Under the pieces are notes generated by a model. That model worked only from the letters and a program-made list of their open reading frames with translations. It was not told the origin of the DNA and did no database searches. A program made the position numbers and the translations under genes. Shown here piece by piece: positions 1 to 4,881 of a DNA stretch of 5,615 bases. The first letter of the stretch is position 1. Each line of letters opens with the position of its first letter. The stretch comes from Chloroflexota bacterium (GTDB taxonomy: Bacteria > Chloroflexota > Anaerolineae > UBA3071). The stretch covers positions 1 through 5,615 of the forward strand of contig JACNHM010000209.1 in NCBI GenBank assembly GCA_014383605.1. Direction: 5' to 3'.

Positions 1-690
1 AATGACGTTCTCACTGAGGGTAGCGGCGCTGTGGTTCAGGAACAGTCCACCCCCGTCGCCGTAGCTGCCGCTGGCGTTGCAGACGGCGCTGTTGGTGGTG
101 ATGACGTTCCCCCTGAGCGTGGCATCGCTGTCTTGGAGGTACAGCCCGCCGCCGGATTGGGCGGTGTTGTCAAACACCCGGCAGTTGTTCAGGGTGGCGG
201 CGGCAGTGGCAACGTAGACCCCACCGGCAGCATCGTCCCCTCCCCAGGGGCCGCCGCCCAGCCCGCTGGCGTCGCCGCCGGTGATGCGCAATCCCTCCAG
301 GGTGGGGGCAACGTCGCCGGTGATGTAGACCACACGTCCCTGTCCCTGAGCGTCCAGCGTAGTGGGGTTAGCTTGCGGGTCGGGGGTGTGCCAGTTGGTC
401 GTCGTGTAACCGCCGCCAATGGTGACCGTCTTGCTGACGTAGACGACCTGGGTGAGACCGCCTCGCTGATGGACGTCGGTGTAGGTGCCCGTGGCGACCT
501 TGATGACATCGCCGTCGTGCGCCGCGTCCACGGCTTCCTGAAGGGAGGTGTAGTCGCAGGCCGGCGGGCCGGCCGGACAGACGCGCAGTTCGGCGGCCGG
601 AGCGGCCGTGATGGCTGGTGTATGACTCCCCAATGTCCACACCAGGGTCAGGCCCAGACTAAACAGCGCGAGCAAGTGTTTGAATCTCAC
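1..690 (-). CDS. Secreted right-handed beta-helix repeat protein, N-terminal part (runs off left edge)
   Basis: An open frame of 230 codons runs from a GTG at 690 to base 1 without a stop, so the C-terminal part lies outside the window. The N-terminus (VRFKHLLALFSLGLTLVW...) is a typical Sec signal peptide, with likely cleavage near residue 30 (ITAAPA). A Cys-bounded 'CPAGPPACDYTSLQEAVDAA' and 'GDVIKVATGTYT' follow. This is the usual opening of parallel beta-helix proteins. Later come glycine-rich coils such as 'GGGLYLQDSDATLRGNVI' and 'GGGLFLNHSAATLSENVI', spaced like single helix turns. Such proteins are exported and surface-associated or released; no enzymatic residue can be assigned. The GTG is preferred because AAAGGAAAAG lies about 9 nt upstream. 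An in-frame ATG at 720 is an alternative, adding ten charged residues before the signal. The GTG overlaps the stop of the small upstream ORF (GTGA), suggesting translational coupling. Confidence 0.85.
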   Translation of the reverse strand, partial: MRFKHLLALFSLGLTLVWTLGSHTPAITAAPAAELRVCPAGPPACDYTSLQEAVDAAHDGDVIKVATGTYTDVHQRGGLTQVVYVSKTVTIGGGYTTTNWHTPDPQANPTTLDAQGQGRVVYITGDVAPTLEGLRITGGDASGLGGGPWGGDDAAGGVYVATAAATLNNCRVFDNTAQSGGGLYLQDSDATLRGNVITTNSAVCNASGSYGDGGGLFLNHSAATLSENVI

Positions 691-929
691 GGCTTCTTTT
701 CCTTTCTCCGAGGGTTGCATGACCTCAGCACGAGCGGCAGGTGCACGTGATGGCTGACAGGCGGCGTTGCCTCAGGCGTTGCGGTAAGTACCTGGCAGGA
801 GATGGTGTTGCCAGCAGCAGCGCCAGCAGAAAGGGGATACAATTTCCCATGACCAATCTGCGCTGGCCACAACTCTGGCTGAAACAGGCTGCTGGACGTC
901 GGGAGCCGGATACTGACAGACGCGAGCAT
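687..929 (-). CDS. Small 80-aa ORF with HLPLVLRS motif, coupled to the beta-helix gene
   Basis: I do not recognise this as a named family. The ATG at 929 has a strong Shine-Dalgarno (AAGGAG at 942-937, 7 nt spacing) and sits about 40 nt below a good leftward promoter. The product is 80 residues, with a Pro/Thr stretch (TATPEATPPVS) followed by HHVHLPLVLRS and a basic tail (RRKEKKP). From memory, 'h-LPLV-h-R' motifs after Pro/Thr linkers are common in secreted Anaerolineae proteins, so this may be a small exported protein or the remnant of a larger one. Its TGA overlaps the GTG of the beta-helix gene by 4 nt. Against it: the N-terminus is not a clear signal peptide, and a shifted frame inside it (ATG at 850) reads as a better one (IPFLLALLLATPSPA). 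It could therefore be a frameshifted gene or a leader ORF that is only translated for coupling. Confidence 0.45.
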   Translation of the reverse strand: MLASVSIRLPTSSSLFQPELWPAQIGHGKLYPLSAGAAAGNTISCQVLTATPEATPPVSHHVHLPLVLRSCNPRRKEKKP

Positions 930-936
930 TTTGCTT

Positions 937-942
937 CTCCTT
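937..942 (-). promoter_or_regulatory. Shine-Dalgarno for the small minus-strand ORF
   Basis: On the minus strand the sequence reads AAGGAG, followed by 7 nt and then ATG at 929. It decides the start over the longer frame beginning at 986, whose ATG falls at the edge of the -10 box and has no such site. Confidence 0.6.
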
Positions 943-976
943 GGGTGTTGCGGGGGGGCTTGGGTGGCTTGGCTAC

Positions 977-1005
977 ATTCTACCATGATTGTGGGGACAA
1001 GTCAA
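977..1005 (-). promoter_or_regulatory. Sigma70-type promoter reading leftward
   Basis: The -35 box is TTGACT (1005-1000), the spacer is 17 bp, and the -10 box is TAGAAT (982-977). Each hexamer differs from consensus by one base. Transcription would begin near 970, about 40 nt before the small ORF. It would carry both that ORF and the beta-helix gene. It is arranged back to back with the plus-strand promoters that begin at 1049. Confidence 0.7.
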
Positions 1006-1048
1006 GACGGTTCTTGGACAGAGGGGCTAGCTCCCAGACCATGGCGAT

Positions 1049-1077
1049 TTGACGCCCGACGTGCATTCTGCTAGAAT
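1049..1077 (+). promoter_or_regulatory. Upstream promoter P1 of the radical SAM operon
   Basis: TTGACG (1049-1054), a 17-bp spacer and TAGAAT (1072-1077) form a good sigma70-type match. The -10 box lies in a dyad, CATTCT-GCT-AGAATG (1064-1078), which could be an operator or chance. P1 lies exactly 60 bp upstream of P2. Its transcript would run through P2 and the SOS box, giving a leader of roughly 105 nt before the ATG at 1190. Confidence 0.55.
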
Positions 1078-1108
1078 GTCAAACGGTCGTGTCTGCTCGT
1101 GCTCGGAT

Positions 1109-1137
1109 TTGACAGGACGAACGTTTGTTCGTATAAT
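1109..1137 (+). promoter_or_regulatory. Perfect-consensus sigma70 promoter P2 of the radical SAM operon
   Basis: TTGACA (1109-1114), a 17-bp spacer and TATAAT (1132-1137) match the consensus at all twelve positions. Transcription should begin near 1144, which rules out translation from the ATGs at 1049 and 1136 for transcripts from this promoter. So strong a promoter would normally need a repressor, and the spacer holds a LexA-type dyad. Confidence 0.85.
1118..1131. promoter_or_regulatory. LexA (SOS) operator between the -35 and -10 boxes
   Basis: CGAACGTTTGTTCG has perfect 5-bp arms (CGAAC/GTTCG) around a 4-bp centre. This fits the CGAAC-N4-GTTCG box bound by LexA in Bacillus and Actinobacteria. 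It lies wholly within the 17-bp promoter spacer and abuts the -10 box, a position where bound LexA would block RNA polymerase. The gene behind it looks like a DNA repair gene, which agrees. That this organism's LexA uses this box is inference. Confidence 0.75.
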
Positions 1138-1174
1138 GGCACTGGCCCAGGAACGTCGCAAGTGGCTCACTGAC

Positions 1175-1180
1175 AGAGGG
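1175..1180 (+). promoter_or_regulatory. Shine-Dalgarno fixing the radical SAM start at 1190
   Basis: AGAGGG with a 9-nt spacing precedes ATG 1190. This start lies downstream of the P2 transcription start and gives the family-like N-terminus 'KLDLLGRAAHFDV'. The in-frame ATGs at 1049 and 1136 overlap promoter elements. Confidence 0.6.
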
Positions 1181-1189
1181 CGAAAGCTG

Positions 1190-2302
1190 ATGGACACTGG
1201 TCAGAAACTCGATCTGCTGGGCCGGGCGGCCCATTTCGACGTCTGCGCGCCGCCGGGTGGCCCGCCAGACCTGAGGCCGTACATCTCCTACGTACAACCG
1301 CCGGGCGGCGGCAAGAAGCCGGTGCTCAAGGTCCTGCAAACCAGCGTCTGCGAGCGCAACTGCCGCTACTGCGCTTTCCGCGCCGGGCGGGACGTGCCCC
1401 GCGCCGCCTTCACCCCCGACGAGCTGGCCGCCGCCTTCGATCAGATGCAGCGCAGCGGCCTGGTGCAGGGGCTGTTCCTCAGCTCTGGCATCGCCGGCAG
1501 CGTGCGCACCATGGACCGCATGATCGCCACCGTGGAGTTGGTGCGCCAGCGCTACGCTTACAGCGGCTACGTGCACCTGAAGATCCTGCCCGACGCCGAG
1601 GAAGCGCAGATCGAACAGGCGGTGCGGCTGGCCGATCGGGTTTCCGTGAACCTGGAGGCGCCGAACCCGGAGCGGCTGGCGCTGTTGGCCCCGCGCAAGG
1701 ACTTCGCCCAGGGACTGATGGACCCGCTGCGCCGGGCAGCGGCGGCCATCGCCCGCGGGCAGGGGATCTGGACGAAGCTGGGGCTGACGACGCAGTTCGT
1801 GGTCGGCGCCGTGGGCGAGAGCGACCGCGAGCTGCTGACCACCACGCAGCAACTGTACGACGAACTGCGCCTGGTCCGGGCCTACTTCAGCGCCTTTGGG
1901 CCTGTTCCCGATACCCCCCTGGAAGACCAGCCGCCTGTGCATCCCACCCGGCAGCACCGCCTCTACCAGAGCGACTTCCTCATGCGCACCTACGGCTTCC
2001 GCGGCGACGACTTCATCTTCGATGCCCAAGGCAGCCTGCCGCTGAATGCAGACCCCAAGATGGTCTGGGCTGAGGCGCATCCCGAACGCTTCCCCGTGGA
2101 GGTCAACCGTGCCGCCCAGGCGGCGCTGCTGCAGGTGCCGGGCATCGGGCCTGTCTCGGCCCGCCGCATCCTGCAGGCTCGCCGGCAGGGCGCGTTGCGT
2201 TCCCTGAGCGACCTGCGCAAGCTGGGGGTGGTCGTGGCCCGCGCCGCACCCTACGTCCTGCTCAACGGCCAACGCCCGCCGCTGCAATTGAGCCTCTTGT
2301 GA
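1190..2302 (+). CDS. Radical SAM putative DNA modification/repair protein with C-terminal helix-hairpin-helix
   Basis: The product is 370 aa from ATG 1190. It carries the radical SAM cluster motif CxxxCxxC at C54, C58 and C61 (CERNCRYC), which binds a 4Fe-4S cluster and S-adenosylmethionine. Then come 'DVPRAAFTPDEL', 'GLFLSSGI', 'GYVHLKILP', 'ADRVSVNLEAP' and 'LLAPRKDF', which match the 'putative DNA modification/repair radical SAM protein' family (TIGR03916-like, usually linked to a uracil-DNA-glycosylase-like partner). The C-terminal 58 residues hold a helix-hairpin-helix (VPGIGPVSARRI, about 316-327), a DNA-binding fold. The substrate is not known. The length is slightly short for the family. 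An upstream start at 1049 would add 47 residues but overlaps the promoters. The next gene is a Tag-like DNA glycosylase, 73 bp downstream and probably cotranscribed. The promoter and LexA-type box suggest induction by DNA damage. Confidence 0.9.
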   Translation: MDTGQKLDLLGRAAHFDVCAPPGGPPDLRPYISYVQPPGGGKKPVLKVLQTSVCERNCRYCAFRAGRDVPRAAFTPDELAAAFDQMQRSGLVQGLFLSSGIAGSVRTMDRMIATVELVRQRYAYSGYVHLKILPDAEEAQIEQAVRLADRVSVNLEAPNPERLALLAPRKDFAQGLMDPLRRAAAAIARGQGIWTKLGLTTQFVVGAVGESDRELLTTTQQLYDELRLVRAYFSAFGPVPDTPLEDQPPVHPTRQHRLYQSDFLMRTYGFRGDDFIFDAQGSLPLNADPKMVWAEAHPERFPVEVNRAAQAALLQVPGIGPVSARRILQARRQGALRSLSDLRKLGVVVARAAPYVLLNGQRPPLQLSLL

Positions 2303-2342
2303 TTGCGGATTGCGGATTGCGGATTGCAGATTGCGGATTGCC
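2301..2342. repeat. GATTGCG heptamer tandem array, six copies
   Basis: Six head-to-tail 7-bp units are present: GATTGCG three times, GATTGCA, GATTGCG and GATTGCC. The first unit supplies the GA of the TGA stop of the radical SAM gene, so the array begins inside the stop codon. The same unit recurs after the next gene at 2821. Confidence 0.95.
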
Positions 2343-2361
2343 GAATGGCCAATCTGAAATC
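2329..2361 (+). other. Hairpin formed by heptamers and an inverted copy
   Basis: The last two heptamers (2329-2342) pair with 2347-2361 (GGCCAATCTGAAATC) across a 4-nt loop (GAAT), with one bulge, one G-U pair and one mismatch. It sits between two probably cotranscribed genes, ending just before the Shine-Dalgarno of the next gene. No T-tract follows, so it is not a standard terminator. It may stabilise or partly attenuate the mRNA. Confidence 0.6.
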
Positions 2362-2375
2362 ACCAGGAGGGAGCC

Positions 2376-2822
2376 ATGACTTACGAGATCCCGCCTCGCC
2401 AGAGGCCCCAAGACGACAACGGCTACCTGGAGCACATGACCAAGGCGGTCTTCCAGGCCGGGTTTAGCTGGAAGGTCATCGGCGACAAGTGGCCCAACTT
2501 TCAGCAGGCCTTCGATGGCTTCGACGTCGAGAAAGTCGCCGATTACGATACCCGCGATGTGGACCGGTTGCTGGCCGACGAGTCCATCGTGCGCAACGGG
2601 CGCAAGATCGAGGCCACCATCCACAACGCCGGCGTGATGCAGGAACTCATCGCCGAGCATGGCTCGTTCTACAACTACCTGCGCAGCCTGGATGATCTCG
2701 ACTACGCTGGCCGCCGCAAGGAACTGCGCCAGCGCTTCAGCCACCTCGGTCCCACCGGCATCTTCGTCTTCCTGTGGTACGTGGATGAAGATGTGCCCGA
2801 CTGGGAAGAGCGGAACCTTTGA
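2376..2822 (+). CDS. Tag-like DNA-3-methyladenine glycosylase I family protein, short and atypical
   Basis: The product is 148 aa, with an AGGAGG Shine-Dalgarno 5 nt before the ATG. 'QAGFSWKVI' (27-35), 'NFQQAFDGFDVEKVA' (41-55), 'SIVRNGRKIEATIHNA' (70-85) and 'LGPTGIFVFL' near the C-terminus line up with E. coli Tag (QAGLSW, IIRHRGKIQAIIGNA), which removes 3-methyladenine from DNA using a helix-hairpin-helix glycosylase fold. It is about 40 residues shorter than Tag. It lacks the N-terminal Cys/His and C-terminal His/Cys zinc ligands. Aligned through the conserved Trp (W32 here, W46 in Tag), the base-recognition Glu38 of Tag is replaced by Ala24. Family membership is firm; excision of 3-methyladenine is not. 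It follows the radical SAM repair gene and probably shares its SOS-type promoter. The stop codon merges into a heptamer array. Confidence 0.85.
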   Translation: MTYEIPPRQRPQDDNGYLEHMTKAVFQAGFSWKVIGDKWPNFQQAFDGFDVEKVADYDTRDVDRLLADESIVRNGRKIEATIHNAGVMQELIAEHGSFYNYLRSLDDLDYAGRRKELRQRFSHLGPTGIFVFLWYVDEDVPDWEERNL

Positions 2823-2848
2823 TTGCGGATTGCAGATTGCGGATTGCG
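2821..2848. repeat. GATTGCG heptamer tandem array, four copies
   Basis: The four units are GATTGCG, GATTGCA, GATTGCG and GATTGCG. As at 2301, the first unit supplies the GA of a TGA stop codon, here that of the Tag-like gene. Confidence 0.95.
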
Positions 2849-2867
2849 GAGTGATCAATCCGCATTC
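2835..2867 (+). other. Hairpin from heptamers and an inverted copy after the Tag-like gene
   Basis: GATTGCGGATTG (2835-2846) pairs with CAATCCGCATTC (2856-2867), 11 of 12 positions, around a 9-nt loop. It could end or protect the repair operon transcript, but no T-tract follows it. Confidence 0.6.
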
Positions 2868-2873
2868 CGGAAT

Positions 2874-3611
2874 ATGGAGATGATCGGCCTGGTGCGCCGG
2901 GGCGATTACGTTGTGGCGCGGCAGGAAGGGGAGGGGGTGCTGAACGAGTGTGGCCTGGGCGATCCTTCTTCCCCTGGAACTGGCTGGGCAGCCGCTTGGC
3001 GGAACGGGACATCGCCGCGCTGGTGCCCAGCATGCCCGATCACTACGAACGCACGCCGCCGGGTGAGGTCAGCGGCCAGTATCTCATCGGCGGACATCTG
3101 CAGCGGGGGATGGAGGTGATCCGGCAGGGAGTGACGGACGTGCGGGCGTTGGTGCGACGGCTGCGGCAAGAAGGGGACGCGCCGCTGGGCAGTCGGCTTC
3201 AGCATGGGCGGGCTCACCGGCGGCTGGACCATCACGCTGGAGCCGCTGGACTTCGCCGTGCTGGTGGAGCCGGCGGTGCAGCTCGATCCCATCGTCTTCG
3301 AGACGCGGCTGGGGGACGTGGCGCGGCACAGCCTGGGGCAGGCCGGCTGGAGCGAGGAGGAGGCCAAGGAGTGGCTGCGGGCGCTCTCGCCACTGTGGTC
3401 GCAGCCACTACTGCCGCCGCAGCGGCTGCTGCTCATGCTGCCGGAGCATGATTGTTTCGTGCCGCCGCACGCCGTGGAGCGGGCCTGGGAGTGTTGGGGG
3501 CAACCGCAACTGGCGCGCTACCCGGCCGGGCACATCAGCATCTACCTGCTGCGCCGCCCCTGGCGCGACATCTTCTCCTTCGTCGAGCATTGGTGTCCGC
3601 CGGCTGAATAG
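2874..3611 (+). pseudogene. Alpha/beta hydrolase, frameshifted (ABHD18-like), probable N-terminal deletion
   Basis: Three pieces in two frames resemble one hydrolase. Frame A, from ATG 2874 or 2880, reads GLVRRGDYVVARQEGEGVLNE with GC-rich third positions. Frame B then carries FFPWNWLGSRLAERDIAALVP, a bend-like MPDHYERTPPGEVSGQYL, and a helix ending RRLRQEGDAPLG at 3190. Skipping one base (A3191) returns to frame A at VGFSMGG, the GxSxG nucleophile elbow, with Ser at 3201-3203. The rest continues to the stop at 3609. The likely acid is the Asp at 3450 (PEHDCFVPP) and the His is at 3531 (YPAGHISIY). The ATG at 3204 lies after the nucleophile, so the intact downstream frame alone cannot be active. 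The oxyanion-hole (HG-type) segment expected before FFPWNW is absent, suggesting an internal deletion. A sequencing or assembly indel could explain the frameshift but not the missing segment. Confidence 0.7.
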
Positions 3612-3624
3612 CCGATTCTGCGCA

Positions 3625-3638
3625 TGGCGCGAGCGCCA
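3625..3638. other. GC-rich dyad just upstream of the lipoprotein promoter
   Basis: TGGCGC-GA-GCGCCA has perfect 6-bp arms around two bases. It lies 13 nt after the hydrolase stop and 2 bp before the -35 box. It could be the stem of a weak terminator (no T-tract) or an operator. Confidence 0.4.
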
Positions 3639-3640
3639 GG

Positions 3641-3669
3641 TTGACAAATCGGCGGTTTGATGCTAAGAT
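3641..3669 (+). promoter_or_regulatory. Sigma70-type promoter for the exported repeat protein
   Basis: TTGACA (3641-3646) is a perfect -35 box. It is followed by a 17-bp spacer ending in TGC (extended -10) and TAAGAT (3664-3669). Transcription would start near 3676, leaving a leader of about 130 nt before the ATG at 3810. Confidence 0.7.
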
Positions 3670-3675
3670 ATGCCC

Positions 3676-3809
3676 GAGGCCGAGGTGCGCTGCGCGCACC
3701 ATCTCCAGGCCTGGGGCGCAAGGCTGTGCAGTTGTGTTACCCTTGCAGCCCCGTCGCCGCTTTCCGTTCCACGTGTTTACCCTAGAGAGGGGAAAAGGAG
3801 GTAAACGAC
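3676..3809 (+). other. Structured 5' leader of the exported repeat protein
   Basis: The leader contains a 7-bp stem with a 3-nt loop (GGTGCGC-TGC-GCGCACC, 3684-3700), then a 10-bp palindrome (CCAGGCCTGG, 3706-3715). A strong Shine-Dalgarno, AAGGAGGT (3795-3802), sits 7 nt before the ATG. I recognise no riboswitch class. Confidence 0.4.
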
Positions 3810-4775
3810 ATGCTCCGCAAGCGCTCTGTCCTGTTGATCGCCGTGTTCTTATCCCTTGCCCTGGTCTGCTCGTTGACGGTGGGCTGCCGCGGGCGGCAGG
3901 AGGCCCCACCGGAAGAGAAGGAACCTCTGCACGTCAATCTGCCCCGCATCAGCATCGCTTACGACGAACAAGGCGAGCCTTCTGTCCTGGGAACTCCTTT
4001 GAAAAGCATAGAGAGGTTGATACGATCTGACCTCAGTATGCTGCGCCTTTCGCCGGAGCTGATTCAGCAACTGATGGACTGGAACGTCCAGCACGCTGAG
4101 GTGGCTGTGGCGGCAGATGGGCTGTTCATCTTCGTCAACAACAAGCCGCTGCCCTATCTGGCCTGGGATGAGCAGATCCTGGCCAACGTCGGCGCCAAGG
4201 CGGACAAGTTGGCGGTACTGCCCCCGACGGTGGCCAAGTATACCACTCTGGAAAAGGTCGTGCCGGGCTTGCTGCGCGCCGTGGGCATTGGCCTGGTCCT
4301 CAAAGTTCCCCTGTCCTCCGGGCAGGAGACCATTCCTTTGCAGGAGCATGCCGATGGCGCGCCGGCGGCGCCGGCCGACGTGCCGGAAGAGGGACTGGTC
4401 AGTCTCTACGTCCCCCTGGAATACGACGAAACGGGGCAACCGTCGGTGGATGGGATCAAGCTGCGCGAGCTGGGGCAGTTGACCGGCCAGCCTATGGCCA
4501 TCGGCGAATTGGATCAGGCCACCCTGGCCACGATCAGCCAAGCCGAAGTCGAGACTGTGTTTCTGAGAATGGAAGGCAAGGGGCTGGTGCCTTACGTGGA
4601 TGGCCAGGCGATGCCTTACATCAATTGGGCGGACGAATATCTGCTGAACTTGCTGGATCTCGTCGGAAAAGCGAGTCCTGATCTGCCGCCTTTTGCGCTG
4701 GACGCCGTTCGCCGTGCCGTGCCGGGCATCAAGGAGGCTGACATCCAAGTCTCCGCCAAATTTCGTACCCCCTAG
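3810..4775 (+). CDS. Exported, probably lipid-anchored protein with two related ~120-residue repeats
   Basis: The product is 321 aa. The start is fixed by AAGGAGGT 7 nt upstream. Residues 1-26 form a signal peptide (MLRKRSVLLIAVFLSLALV...LTVGC) with a lipobox-like TVGC. Position -3 is Thr rather than Leu, so lipidation at C26 is likely but not certain. A charged, Pro/Glu-rich spacer follows (27-45). The mature part is an internal duplication. Repeat 1 (about 47-168) and repeat 2 (about 200-318) share 'YDExGxPSV', a Leu-rich helix, 'hhVxxxxhPYhxWxxxhL' (109-124 and 263-278) and an 'hhPGhxxA' segment near the end. An Ala/Pro linker (about 178-194) separates them. I do not recognise a named family and see no catalytic motif, so a binding or structural role outside the membrane is possible. 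The frame ends ACC-CCC-TAG. A one-base shift there would continue through a Pro-rich linker into the methyltransferase, so this may be the N-terminal half of a larger protein. Confidence 0.85.
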   Translation: MLRKRSVLLIAVFLSLALVCSLTVGCRGRQEAPPEEKEPLHVNLPRISIAYDEQGEPSVLGTPLKSIERLIRSDLSMLRLSPELIQQLMDWNVQHAEVAVAADGLFIFVNNKPLPYLAWDEQILANVGAKADKLAVLPPTVAKYTTLEKVVPGLLRAVGIGLVLKVPLSSGQETIPLQEHADGAPAAPADVPEEGLVSLYVPLEYDETGQPSVDGIKLRELGQLTGQPMAIGELDQATLATISQAEVETVFLRMEGKGLVPYVDGQAMPYINWADEYLLNLLDLVGKASPDLPPFALDAVRRAVPGIKEADIQVSAKFRTP

Positions 4776-4881
4776 GCAGGTCGGGGGTCCGCCAGCGCCT
4801 TCAGAGCCGACCCCCCTACCTGTCTCCCCCAGACCAACCCTTGCGCCCGCCGCGGCCGAGGAGGAAGAGGCGTTTGCCAAG
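4776..4881 (+). other. Open, Pro-rich coding-like linker between the exported protein and pcm
   Basis: In the pcm frame this stretch reads RQVGGPPAPSEPTPLPV, then SPRPTLAPAAAEEEEAFAK. That is the composition of an extracytoplasmic linker, with no stop codon and no start codon of its own. It reads straight into the methyltransferase and looks like protein sequence rather than an intergenic gap. Confidence 0.5.

Noticed and set aside
31..750. Plus-strand 239-aa open frame
   Set aside because: It is antisense to the beta-helix gene, with low-complexity Gly/Val/Ala content. The minus strand has a signal peptide, helix coils and a Shine-Dalgarno.
741..1052. Plus-strand 103-aa open frame
   Set aside because: It overlaps the leftward promoter and the small minus-strand ORF, has no Shine-Dalgarno, and shows no family-like features.
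1049..1189. N-terminal extension of the radical SAM protein from ATG 1049
   Set aside because: It would encode protein across both promoters and the LexA box. ATG 1190 has a Shine-Dalgarno and a family-like N-terminus.
1079..2287. Minus-strand 402-aa open frame
   Set aside because: It is a GC-driven shadow of the radical SAM gene, His/Gln/Gly-rich and without recognisable motifs.
2301..2342. CRISPR array or other spaced repeats
   Set aside because: The units are 7 bp, directly contiguous and without spacers.
2262..2858. Minus-strand 198-aa open frame with NPQSAIRNPQSAI repeats
   Set aside because: The repeats are only the heptamer array translated in reverse, and the rest is antisense to the Tag-like gene.
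2835..2867. Standard rho-independent terminator
   Set aside because: The stem is followed by CGGAATATGG with no T-tract, so only a hairpin is claimed.
2823..2873. N-terminal extension MRIADCGLRSDQ before the hydrolase
   Set aside because: It is a translation of the heptamer array and hairpin. Coding-like codon use starts only at ATG 2874.
4693..4775. pcm start at ATG 4693
   Set aside because: This part is out of frame with the well-supported repeat protein it overlaps, has no good Shine-Dalgarno, and reads as neither signal peptide nor methyltransferase.
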